Shown here: one piece after another, positions 49,877-61,300 of the stretch | Layout of the letters: the number at the start of each line of letters is the position of its first letter | Numbering within the stretch: position 1 is the first letter of the stretch | Made by a program: the position numbers and the translations under genes | Assembly (NCBI GenBank): GCA_963678705.1 | Contig: OY783216.1 | Coordinates: forward strand, 4,464,001 to 4,528,000 | From: Panorpa germanica | Taxonomy: Eukaryota > Arthropoda > Insecta > Mecoptera > Panorpidae | Reading direction: 5' to 3' | DNA length: 64,000 nt | Notes under the pieces: model-generated | Seen by the model: the letters and a program-made list of their open reading frames with translations, nothing else | The model's database searches: none | What the model was told of the DNA's origin: nothing

Positions 49877-50474
49877 ATGGGCTTGTGTCCTATGTCTTAA
49901 TTTCTATAAAAGTGTACTATATATTGATAAAGTGAGTTACTAGAACCTCAAATGTTCAATTATTTTTTAATAACTCCTTATATGTTAAGAGATATTAACA
50001 ATTAAAAAAGTCATTTTGTCTCTTTAATTATTAAAGGGATTCAACGTTGTACACATTCCAAATGCACGTGACATCACAATCCTTGTGTAAGGTTACCAAC
50101 CTTACAGCTCATAAATCTCTGCTATATGTATTTATATATCAAAATATCAAATATTATTTACAACTATTTCAAGGAACAATAAAATTTCAATATTATGTCT
50201 GCCTTAGCTGGGTTAAATAAAATAAAAACTTATTATTCTTTGATTTGACTACCAACAGCTACGAAACAAATAACTGACGTTAAAATGCATTTCACGTCAT
50301 ACAAATATGGCCGACCATTTCTAGCGCTAAAACTACAATTCAAATTTGTAATTGCTATATCTCCGTCAACATTTAGATATTTAATAAAATAGACACGCTA
50401 ATACACATTTATTAACATCAATTTCAATCAAAAATTGAAAAATCGACCACTAAAAAATGAGGACACAAGTCCAT
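49877..50474 (+). mobile_element. Family A MITE copy 8
   Basis: Starts ATGGGCTTGTGTCCTATGTC and ends GACACAAGTCCAT. About 40 bp are missing inside compared with copy 11. It lies 300 bp from copy 9 in the opposite orientation. Confidence 0.8.
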
Positions 50475-50776
50475 TGTACGTGATATGTATGTTATGTTTT
50501 TTTCTTGTTACGTGCTATTTGATTGTATGACTAATACCTCTTTTATTCTCAAGCTTTTTATTATAGTAATTAATGTAAGTATACATTATTATTTTATAAT
50601 ACAACGATTTAGAAAGTACATCTGGAACATGTGTTTGATTGGCTTAGAAATCTGCAAGTCACTTTATGGTTGAGTGACCAACGAAAATGTTTTTAGCACT
50701 AGCATATGAAAAGTTAGTTCAGGTCATGGAACAGTATGGGGTACTGTTATAAATCTCATTGATCCTCATCCATGTA

Positions 50777-51403
50777 ATGGGCTTGTGTCCTCATTTTTAG
50801 TGGTCGACTTTTCAATTGTTGATTGAAGTTGTTGTTAATAAATGTGTATTGGCGTGTCTATTTTATTAAATATCTAAATATTGACAGAGATATAACAATT
50901 AAAAGTTTGAATTGTAGTTTTAGCGCTAGAAATGATCGGCCATATTTGTATGACGTGAAATGCATTTTAACGACAGTTATTTGTTGAGTAGGTCAGTGCT
51001 GTGGTAATGTTTTGTAGCTGTTGGTAGGCAAATAATCAAGTCAAGTCAAAGACTACTATAAGTTTTTATTTTATTTAACCCTGCTAAGGCAGACATAATA
51101 TTAAAATTTTATTGTTCCTTGAAATAGCTGTAAATAGTATTTGATATTTTGATATATAAATACATATAGCAGAGATTTATGAGGTAACCTTACACAAGGA
51201 TTGTGATGTCACATGCATTTGGAATGTGTAAAACGTTGAATCCCTTTAATAATTAAAGAGACAAAATGACTTTTTTAATTGTTAATATCTCTTAACATAT
51301 AAGGAGTTATTAAAAAATAATTGAACATTTGAGGTTCTAGTAACCCACTTTATCGATATATAGTACACTTTTCTATAAATTAAGACATAGGACACAAGCC
51401 CAT
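50777..51403 (-). mobile_element. Family A MITE copy 9
   Basis: Starts ATGGGCTTGTGTCCTCATTT and ends GGACACAAGCCCAT. Full-length apart from a small gap. With copy 8 it forms an inverted pair about 1.5 kb long. Confidence 0.8.
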
Positions 51404-51429
51404 TGAGAGATCGAACACATCACTGAATA

Positions 51430-51790
51430 AGTTCGTAGGATGACGTATAACTGGCGCCATTTTTGACAAATCCATGTAATGTTTAGATAGTACCAACCGA
51501 TATGTCTTTAAACGATATGTATTAAAATTTCATGACATTCGGACAATTAGTTTAGAAGTTACAGTGGTTTTAGTGAATTTCGTGTGTTGATAACACTTAT
51601 CCTATTAAAAGGCAATGCTTTATCAATACACGAAACTCAGATTTTTACATTGTTTTGAAATTTACAAAAGTAGCGTCACTAAAACCACTGCAACTCATTA
51701 AGCAAAGGTCGTAATGTCATGAAATTTTAACTATCTAAAAATCACCATTTTTATGTCATTCGATGTCATTCAGTGATGTGATATTAACAA
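51430..51790. repeat. Family G copy 3, foldback arrangement
   Basis: The left arm (about 51434-51590) is the reverse complement of the family G block. The right arm (about 51655-51785) is the same block in forward orientation (CATGAAATTTTAACTATC). A spacer of about 65 bp with AAAAGGCAATGCTTTATC separates them. This suggests that complete family G elements have long inverted ends. Confidence 0.6.
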
Positions 51791-52181
51791 TAGTTATTTG
51801 TATTCGATTTGAAATACATAATTTCTTTATTTGATATTTTCTGAAACACCCTGTAATATCTAATAGGGAACTCCGTCATTTTAACTCTTGTTCACGTGAT
51901 GACATATCTGTTATACACGTTTATAATACGCTTTTGCAAAACTAGCTTAATTGACGTTTTCGTTTTATCTGACATGCAGTTACTGCATGATTTCATCATC
52001 CTTAGTATTTACTCCTATAGCTTCATGCCTATATCATATATCTTTCGCTATATATTAAATACACAGTACACAATATTGTCTAACTGGGAACTAGTTTTTT
52101 TTAGAAGAACGCACGGACCAATAATTCTAAATCTTGCAAAATACTACAAGTTTTTAAAGCTTGTACGCAACCCTGATTTAA

Positions 52182-52800
52182 TAGACTTGTGTCCTCATTT
52201 TTTAGTGGTCGATTTTTCAATTGTTGATTGAAATTGATGTTAATAAATGTGTATTGGCGTGTCTATTTTATTAAATATCTAAATGTTGACGAAGATATAG
52301 CAATTAAAAATTTGATTAGTAGTTTAAGCGCTAGAAATGGTCGGCCATTTCTATGACGTGAAATGCATTTTATACGTCAGTTATTTGTTGATTAGGTCAG
52401 TGCTGTGTTCGTGTTTTGTAGCGGTTGGTAGTCGAAATAATCAAGTCAAGTCAAAGAATAATAAGTTTTTATTTTATTTAACCCTGTTACGGCAGACATA
52501 ATATTGAAATGTTATTGTTCCTTGAAATAGCTGTAAATAATATTTGATATATAAATACGTATAGCAGAGATTTATGAGCTGTAAGGTTGGCAGCGGTTGT
52601 GATGTCACATGCATTTGGAATGTTGTACAACGTTGAATTCCTTTAATAATTAAAGAGACAAAATGACTTTTTTTATTGTTAATATCTCCTAACATACCAG
52701 GAGTTATTAAAAAATAATTGAACATTTGAGGTTCTAGTAAACAACTTTATCAATATACAGTACACTTTTATAGAAATTAAGAGATAGGACACAAGCCCAT
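52182..52800 (-). mobile_element. Family A MITE copy 10
   Basis: Starts with an eroded TAGACTTGTGTCCTCATTTT and ends GGACACAAGCCCAT. The frame at 51896-52231 runs into it and is not a gene. Confidence 0.8.
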
Positions 52801-53344
52801 TAAAAGTCAATAATTATATAACAATCATTTATTAATAATCAATCGAATATGTATAATGTCAGGTCTGAGAACGGGAAGAATTGTAAAAATATTAAAACGT
52901 GAATTTAAAAAATGATATCTCTTTTCAATTACAGTTTTAATTTGTGATATATAATTAAACTAGCTGAGTTCCAATCAATATAAAGTACAATTTCACTGTG
53001 CAAATGTAAGTGAAGAAATTTAAATAATATAACATTTCTTTGCGAACCTGTGCCTACTTATTTTAATCACGACAATACAAAGAAAACTAGTTTATTTCTC
53101 TTTTATTGAACAGCACCGAACATACGCAGGTTCTCTGCTCTTAGCAAGTTAGGACGGTTTAAGAGTTCATTTATCTGGTCTATAAATAAAATATATCTAT
53201 ATGAATAACTTCAAGTGACCTCATTAGAGATTTTCCAGTTCCAAATTATGTATAAACGTTGCTGGTGGAACCGTCAGCCAGGCACAGAGTGTATCTGTGG
53301 ACCAGTCTGTTCTAAAAACATTACGCTATCTTAATAATGCCTTA

Positions 53345-53791
53345 AGCCTCATTCCCACTCATTGGTTTTAATTTAGTTTAGGTAATTTAGTTGGTGCGTA
53401 TGCATCGTTTAGTAATATAAATTTTGACAGTTCGACAAAATTGTATGTGAAATAATTAAAATTGCTATTTTTAATAACAATTAGTAATAGAAATTGTTTT
53501 CACTTCTATAATTTTCAAAAACTGACATTAAACTTCTTTTAAAAGTAAATCCTACTGCATTTTGACAGATTGTCACATTTTGGAGGTTATAATATAATAT
53601 AGTATTTCTTAATTTAATATTTTTAATTTAATTAGACCTTGTAAAGGTTCTAAAAAAAACTAAGAAAACTTAAATAATAAATTACATTAAAAATAGTACT
53701 GTGAATGACTACGCGTATTGCCATATGGTAAACAATTTAAATTAAATACAAAATATAAAATAAAATTAAAGCAGTGAATGGGAATGATACT
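53345..53791 (-). mobile_element. Family C MITE copy 4, TTA duplication
   Basis: 447 bp from AGCCTCATTCCCACTCATTG to AGTGAATGGGAATGATACT, flanked by TTA at 53342-53344 and 53792-53794. Inverted relative to copies 1-3. It abuts the mariner relic. Confidence 0.8.
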
Positions 53792-53810
53792 TTAAAGTTA
53801 CCAGACAGTA

Positions 53811-54373
53811 GCGTTACCGAAGTACCGTTTTGCGTTTCCGCCTTTGCAGCGCTACGGTCGGCGTTCCTACATCTCGGCTGGTTACCTACATCTCTTGTCT
53901 ACGCACTGACGCCATTACAGTCTGATTCTTCATTGTATACGTTGTTTACTGAGTGTTTAAGATGCCTCCGACAATCGTGAGTCCCGCCGATTGTGAAGTA
54001 CGGGCTGTTATACGATTTCTTAGTGCTAAAGGCGTAAAACCGATCGATATTCATCGTGAGATCTGTGAAGTTTACGGACAAAACATTATGAGTGATGGAA
54101 TGGTAAGGAAATGGGTGAGAGCATTTAAAGATGGCGTCAGCGTCTTCAAGACGATAACGAAGTCAAAACAGTTGTGCTACAGTGGTTAACAAGTCAGGCG
54201 GCAGAATTTTATGAGGAGGGTATTCAAAAACTGGTGCCACGTTATGACAAGTGCCTCAATATTCACAGAAATTATGTAGAAAAGTAGATTAAGGTACAGG
54301 CTTTCATGTAAAAATAAAATTATTGCGATATCTTTGCACGTCTTTTTTTAATTCCAAAACGGTACTTACTTAA
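53811..54373 (+). mobile_element. Internally deleted mariner-like transposon
   Basis: Inverted ends share AAGTACCGTTTTG (53820-53832) and its complement CAAAACGGTACTT (54355-54367). From the ATG at 53962 a transposase N-terminus reads MPPTIVSPADCEVRAVIRFL, then an HTH region ending GMVRKWVRAFKDG. After about 54140 the frame changes and the transposase C-terminus follows: VVLQWLTSQAAEFYEEGIQK, then LVPRYDKCLNIHRNYVEK and a stop. The middle with the catalytic DDE/D residues is missing. About 560 bp, against about 1.3 kb for a full element. Non-autonomous. Confidence 0.85.
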
Positions 54374-54959
54374 AAAACACGCCTCGTAATATAAATTAGC
54401 TTCAATTATTGATTATAGAATTTTTAATTGATATTACATTACTTTATAGAGTTATTATTGAACAAACGATAAATGTGTTTAGCTTTCGAATAGAAAATTT
54501 AATTGGGATTACAATATAAGAATATGTTGCATCAGCAGGTTATATATTTTGAGCTATAGGCTAATTAGAAATGATAAAACCTTTTATGTCCAATAGTTTC
54601 ATACTAAATTATACTGCGCAACTTTTTGTGGTCTAAAAACAATTTCTTGTTTTACTTTTCTTGGTTTCTTTAAAATATCTCAGCATTGATTGGTTTTACG
54701 GCTTTGATAGTTATTAACAATTTCATAGGGGACAAAATTTTGAATAAATTTTACATTCACTATTTTTCTCTAAATCCAATGACAAGCGAGTCGGCCAACA
54801 AAACACAAACCTCAGTTTTCTAAAAATGTGATATTGATTTTAATTTTTCTTGTTGCGAAATTTGTTCCATATACGAAATTAGTTCTACAAACGCGTAATT
54901 TTTTTTTTGAATAGGTAAAGATATGTTCTCTCAATTAAAAGTCAATAATTTATTTAACA
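54374..54959. other. Non-coding stretch, nothing recognised
   Basis: AT-rich sequence between the mariner relic and the - strand exon at 54971. No frame or repeat that I can place. Confidence 0.3.
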
Positions 54960-54969
54960 TTTATTTATT
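54960..54969 (-). terminator. Poly(A) signals just after the 54971 stop
   Basis: On the - strand the stop codon at 54973-54971 is followed at once by AATAAATAAA. This supports the preceding block being a real 3' terminal exon. Confidence 0.45.
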
Positions 54970-54970
54970 A

Positions 54971-55134
54971 TTAATCAATTCCAAGCGAATATGTCAAATC
55001 TGTAAACCGATCTGTGTGTTTTGAAGTTCCAAAGGTTAAATCTACACTTGCTCCGTGTCGATCTTTGTAACTCTGAATGATGTCATATCCAGGCCTGAAT
55101 GAAACCACGTTGGTATTCATAACTTCAAACAGCG
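54971..55134 (-). CDS. Unassigned 3' terminal coding exon
   Basis: Read on the - strand, an acceptor TTTGTTTTACTGTTAG precedes 162 coding bases plus two phase bases. They encode about 53 residues starting LFEVMNTNVVSFRPGYDIIQ, with SYKDRHGASVDLTFGTSKHT next and ending DRFTDLTYSLGID and a stop. The composition (few Lys runs, no low complexity), the acceptor and the abutting poly(A) signals look like a real exon. I do not recognise the family. No partner exon is visible between here and 58313. It starts with two phase bases, so it would join in frame to the 60072 donor of the LRR gene (one base over). An alternative end of that gene is possible but unproven. Confidence 0.45.
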
Positions 55135-55570
55135 CTAACAGTAAAACAAAAATTTGTTTTTTTTATTACATTAACTAAAAAAGAAATTAGAAAAAAATGG
55201 TGATTGTATTATTTTGGAAATTGTTTTAATATTAATAATCAATTACTGCACGTATCTATTATGTTTACTAGAGGTTAATTTGTTTTGTTTGTTATTGTTA
55301 TAAATTATCTACTAAAAACAATGTAAAATAAACAATGAGTCACCCCAATTTACGTAAAATGGTGTAATATTTGTTATTAATTGTTTCAAATTAAAATTTT
55401 TTATTATTGTGTTTTTTTTTTTTAATCTAATCAATGTAATAAAAATAGCTAGTTGATCAATCAATTCGCTGGCTGTAAGATTATGCCTGCAGATACATGC
55501 CTAGGCTCACGCTATGTGAAATATATTATACATATTGTACATATACTGTAAAGTTATGGTGTTTGGTATT
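55135..55570. other. Spacer, nothing recognised
   Basis: AT-rich, with a CTAACTAAA-like region and T-runs. No gene or repeat that I can place before the family E copy. Confidence 0.3.
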
Positions 55571-56311
55571 TAAGGAGGTACAGGACGTACCGTCAATGGA
55601 AAAAGTTTATCTCTCGGTAATACGAAATGCAAAATACGAAGTACATAAGGGACGAGAAAATATTGGGACTGTACCTTTGAAAATGAAATTTTCAATTCCT
55701 TATTGAACTGCTTTTTGCTTGTTAAAATGATTTTTTATGCATATAATAGTTTAATAAATGAAAAATTACCTATAATTATTATCAAATTTATATTAATTCA
55801 ATTTAAATTCAAATTAAATATTTTGAAAAAGGAATAATAAATTTGGCAACGCTGTAAATTTGTGATTTGGTTTTTTGACAAATAAATTCTTATATTTTAT
55901 AAAATATTTATTCCGATTTTGAATTTCCCGCTCAAATTGGCATTTGCAATGTTGCCAGTTTATAACTTACATTTACTGTTTCTTACTGGTTTTATTTAAA
56001 TATTTTCGTATATAGGTATCCTTTTGATAATTTTCTTTTTGCAATAGTTACAGAAAAGATTCTTTTATATACACTTAGTTTTTGAAAGCCGTGTCACCAT
56101 TTTTTAATAGTTAAAAGTTATATTATGTGGTGAAATTGAGCTAAAAATTATGATTTGTATGGAAAATGACTATTTTTAATCATGTATAAAAAGAAAACTA
56201 GGAACCCTAGGTCTCTAAAATTTTGAGACAGCATGTATTTTAACTATTTGTATCGACCTTCCAAATTTCACGACGTTTTCATTATTTACGTTAACATCCT
56301 ATACCTCCTTA
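55571..56311 (+). mobile_element. Family E MITE copy 3
   Basis: Starts TAAGGAGGTACAGGACGTAC and ends ATCCTATACCTCCTTA. 741 bp, same orientation as copy 2. No clear target-site duplication. Confidence 0.75.
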
Positions 56312-58276
56312 AACATATTATTAGGAATATTTTGATTTTAAAGCAAATATTAGTTGTCGCCCATGTTCACGTTTTTACAGTGATGTATGTCATATATTTT
56401 GACTTATAATGCTACAAGCTGAGTTATTAGGTACATGCAGGAATTGTATTATTTCACGTGCAAAATATATGCGGTATTTTCTCCATTATAAATTAACCAG
56501 CTGTCATGAGCACAACACGTTACTACCTACTTTCCCTCTACTTTTTCTACTAAATGTCATTTGTTTCCATTTCGTTTTTTGTGTTATTATTGTTCAATGT
56601 GATATATTCCTATTTGTTTTTTTTTTCATACAGTAAAACAGGTAAATTCAATATTGTTTGAAAATACTAATAAAATTAATCAATAATTATACGCCATCAT
56701 TAAAAGCGAAACATGAGAATATGATCTTAATTCCAAGTGGATCTTACATTAAACAAAGACAAAGACAAAAAGAAGAGTCTAGTTTGACCAGCTTTTTTCT
56801 CGAGGACCCATAGTTGGTTGGGGCACGTGCTATAAAAACCACGTGGTCTTTAGCGTTAAGGTGTTTAATACATGCTAGTAGGTAGCACGAAAGCATGCTA
56901 TTTTCAAGAAGATCGTATCTACTAGCATGTGTGTACAGTACGTGGTATTTAATGACGGTTCATGTTTTCTATTCTTAACCCTGCGTGTGTACACTGGGTC
57001 TTTTAAGGAACAGTTGAAATTTCAAACTCCTATTTCTCTCTCATGAGTACAGAGCGCGCTTCACCTATGCCTCCTAAAAAATCTAGGTAGTGGCAGGCAG
57101 GGACTTAAGGGTCAGTGTACAAACGACGTTAGTATTTTCCAATGTTAAAATTAATGTTTTATGTAATTTAATATATTATTTCTTGATTATATATATAGAT
57201 TTTTTTTTATTAGTTCATCTTTCAGTTTTTGAAGATGGGTGACAATTCAACGGTTGCGCACCGTAAATTCTCTTTGTGTCACTAATTATTATTAACTAAT
57301 ATTAATTATTATTTCACAACTTTTGTATTTTCATCAATAAAAACTTATTTTGTGCTGAATAATCACCGTTCCGTTTATTATGACATGTCTGAATCCGTAA
57401 TATATTCCCCACTTTCAGGTGCACAAATAGTTCAACTTTTTGGAGTCCACACCAAAGACACTACATTATTTCGAAAGCTTATAGTCTAAGCTAAGGTAAA
57501 AAAGTCTACAACCGTTTTTCTTAATATTTGTTTGTTATAAAGTTATGAATTTTTTAACAATATTCCGTTCTTCCTACGTTTTTCACTATTTGTGAATTTT
57601 TATTAACAACGGTTTTAAACTTTGGACTTTGGCAACTTCTGTACCATGTAGTTGACACTTCAAGAAGTAATCCAGAATTTTTTCAGATTTTTTGAAAGCT
57701 TAGAAAACTGGACTCTATGACTCGAAAAATATAGTGTTCTCACGGAGGGTTAAGAGTGAATTTTTCGTAATAATGCAATTTGTATGGATTGGAGCATGCT
57801 CTTTAATTAGCATGTGTATCGACTTCTTTAATGCGGTATTGTCTGCTAGAGAATAGTAATTTAATAGTAATTGCTTTGGACTACTTTAGATCTAGTGTAT
57901 CATATAGATATAAAACATAGTCTAAAACGCTATGGCACAATGGAATACTACTATAAGTGATATTAGTCATTAACTTAATTTAATTTACAACAACAATTAT
58001 AACTAACTATTTATTTACAATATTTATAAATATACACAAGCATTAATTCCAATGAATTACATAAAAACTTTAATCTATAAAATTAATCAGAAAATGAACT
58101 AAGTATTGTTCTAAAACAACAATACTTTTAATTACACTTAATTATAAATGCGTTTTGGGTAATTAATAATGTTCTACGTATAAAATATACAATTAAAAGT
58201 ATTTGCTCGATAAGTGGAACACTTCATTACGGTTCATAAAGTTAATTGGAATTAACTTGTTTGATTCGTTTCGCTT
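56312..58276. other. Spacer with one short shared repeat
   Basis: No gene supported. The block TAGTAGGTAGCACGAAAGCA (from about 56877) is the reverse complement of AGCATGCTTTCGTGCTACCT near 33662 in Uba1 intron 3. The 75-codon frame at 56409-56636 has no recognisable content. Confidence 0.35.
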
Positions 58277-58282
58277 TTTATT
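58277..58282 (-). terminator. Poly(A) signal of the LRR gene
   Basis: AATAAA on the - strand, about 31 bp beyond the stop codon at 58313. Confidence 0.5.
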
Positions 58283-58312
58283 TTAACTTCAGTTTTATAT
58301 GTGGTTTCATTT

Positions 58313-61300
58313 TTATACTTTATTGCGAAGTGGAATTTCTTCGAGTTCTCTATCTGGGGGAGGCGCTGGTTCTGAACTGGTGAATCTAGTTTTAATTTTC
58401 CGCCAATTTCTCTTTACTACAACAAACGCTACTAGCGCTATTATGGCCAGAATTATAATACCTGCAAGTAGAATTAGAAAAGTGTTAGAAATATGTAAAT
58501 GCGATATGTTAGATCTCAAAATTATATTTTGAATTTTATGTACTAAACCAGAGACCAATTTTCTAGATTACGATGATGTTTCGTTTAATGGGCTTGTGTC
58601 CTATGTCTTAATTTCTATAAAAGTGTACTATATATTGATAAAGTGGGTTACTAGAACCTCAAATGTTCAATTATTTTTCAATAACTCCTTATATGTTAGG
58701 AGATATTAACAATTAAAAAAGTCATTTTGTCTCTTTAATTATTAAAGGGATTCAACGTTGTACAAACTCCAAATGCATGTGACATCACAATCCTTGTGTA
58801 AGGTTACCAACCTTACAGATCATAAATCTCTGCTATATGTATTTATATATCAAAATATCAAATATTATTTACAGCTATTTCAAGGAACAATAAAATTTCA
58901 ATATTATGTCTGCCTTAACAGGGTTAAATAAAATAAAAACTTATTATTCTTTGACTTGACTGGATTGTTTGAGTACCAACAGCTACAAAACATGACCACA
59001 GCACTGACCTACTCAACAAATAACTGACGTTAAAATGCATTTCACGTCATACAAATATGGCCGACCATTTCTAGCGCTAAAACTACAATTCAAATTTTTA
59101 ATTGCAATATCTCCGTCAATATTTAGATATTTAATAAAATAGACACGCCAATACACATTTATTAACATCAATTTCAATCAACAATTGAAAAATCGACCAC
59201 TAAAAAATGAGGACACAAGCCCATTTATGAAATGTAAAATATTACGTTTTATAAAACATAATAAAAGTTATTTGTTACGTAAACGATTTTACCTAATTTA
59301 CAACATTTTCTGACTTACTTCATTGCTTTTTGCTTTACCCATAAAATTCTTAAAAACATCTTTTTAAGAATTTTAATATTAAAGATAATAATATTAGATT
59401 CCTTTTAAATATTATTAGGTTTTGTTAAAGTAAAATATTACATGGTTTTCAGACATCCATGTTTGTGTAATAACTTACACAAGTTGATGGATGCACTTAA
59501 ATAAAAAAACAAACAATTCTTTAGGAATAATCTTATAGATATTTGCTTACAAATATTGATTCAATGTAATTTGTAATTTTTTATGGTAAATAACAGAGTT
59601 CAATATAACATTAAATAAAACAATCAGTTGTAATGTCAGAATGTTATAAATAAAGACAACCGTATTATCTGTTAATGACCTTACAGAAGAGGTTAACTTT
59701 GTTTAAAAAAGAAATAATTCCGAAAATATCAACAAAGAAATATTTACACGATTGCTAAGTCTAACAGACCGAGCAGCTGATTGTTGGATATTAATAAATT
59801 GTCATGTAAGTAATACTTATGTTGGTGAAAACAATAATTTAAGTATATTATCTTAATAAGCATATGTTTTGGATCACCATTTCTAAAGCGGTGAGATTAG
59901 ACAACGATTAACGACGTATGAGAACGCCAAGCAACGGATAAGATTTAATGGTGGCTTGTGAAATCTTAAAAATTAAGTCAGCGGTTCTAATAAACCCATA
60001 AAGAGGTTCACGTCACGTGAATGCAAAGAAAATCGAACCTGAAACTTGTTTTTATCAAAAATGTTACATACCAATTAAAATGTTATCAACGGTTCTCCCA
60101 GAGATTCCGCCTGCGGAGGACGCCATAATAATATTTCCTTTAGTAATGTTCTTTTCATCCTCATTTTCATTTTCTATTAATTCCACCATGTCATCATCTT
60201 CATCTGGTTGAACAGCATCCACTGGATCTTTTCCTCCTGCAGTACGTCCACCAATTGTCTTATTAATATCTTCATCATCATCATCAGTTTCATCAGGTTC
60301 TAATTCTGGTACTACAGCATCAATTGTCTCGTTCTTTATCCTCTCACCTTCTACTTTAGCTGCTTCATTAATGATATTAAGAAAATCACCAACTTTTCCT
60401 AAATTATCAATTACCTTTCCCGGTAAATTTTCCAAATTGAAATCAGGAGGTGTATTTATTAGTTCTTTCAATTTATTTTGTAGATCTATGTTCGTTCCAT
60501 TAATTTGTTCCATGTAGCTCATAATTTCGGTGCCATATTTCGCTAGAATGTTTCCAGTGTGGTTGACGAATTCGCCATATTTTTCAATTTCGATGTGGGT
60601 TTGAAGATATAAGCAGGATATATTTTTTGTATCGCAGCTATCTATACATATATCATATAATTTATCGCAGTAAGTACATAAAAAGGATAAGGAGATGTTA
60701 TTTAAGGATTCTGGCACTGTTAATTTGGTTAAATTCTTTAATACGCTAAACGCTCTTGCGTTCAAAATCTGTAATAACGAAATTAATTGAATTATATACA
60801 TGTAGTATTAACAAAATATGATTATGTTATATATCTTACCTGATCTTCACTGAATAAAGGATTATTCGCTAAATTAAGACTTTCCAATCCTCTGGTTCCT
60901 TCGAAGAAGGTTTCAGGAATCTCTGTGATATTACTGCCAATTAAATTCAGGTGTTTTAGTGATGGAATGTTCAAGAGACTTCCACCTTCCGCGATTTGTA
61001 GGTGGGTGTTATTGTTCAAACAAATTGCTGCCAAATTTCTATTGTTTATAAATGCATTTGGATGAATCACTCTTAAGTCGTTTCCTGATAGACCGATGTG
61101 TTCCAATTTTGGTACACCACTAAAACCCTAAAAGAAATATTGTGATTATTGAAATGGTAAATTTTAATATGAAGTATAAACACATAAAAGATCTTTGAAT
61201 GAGTTGAAAGGAGCAAAATATATAGAGATTGAAGACTTGGGAACTAAATCTTTAAAGAATTGTTAAGGATGGTGTCCTGAATAAAATCGGATGTCATTTT

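Noticed and set aside
51896-52231. 111-codon + strand frame
   Set aside because: Its end runs into family A copy 10, and the remainder has no domain or codon pattern.
60017-60211. + strand frame MNAKKIEPETCF...
   Set aside because: Antisense shadow of the acidic segment of the LRR gene exon.
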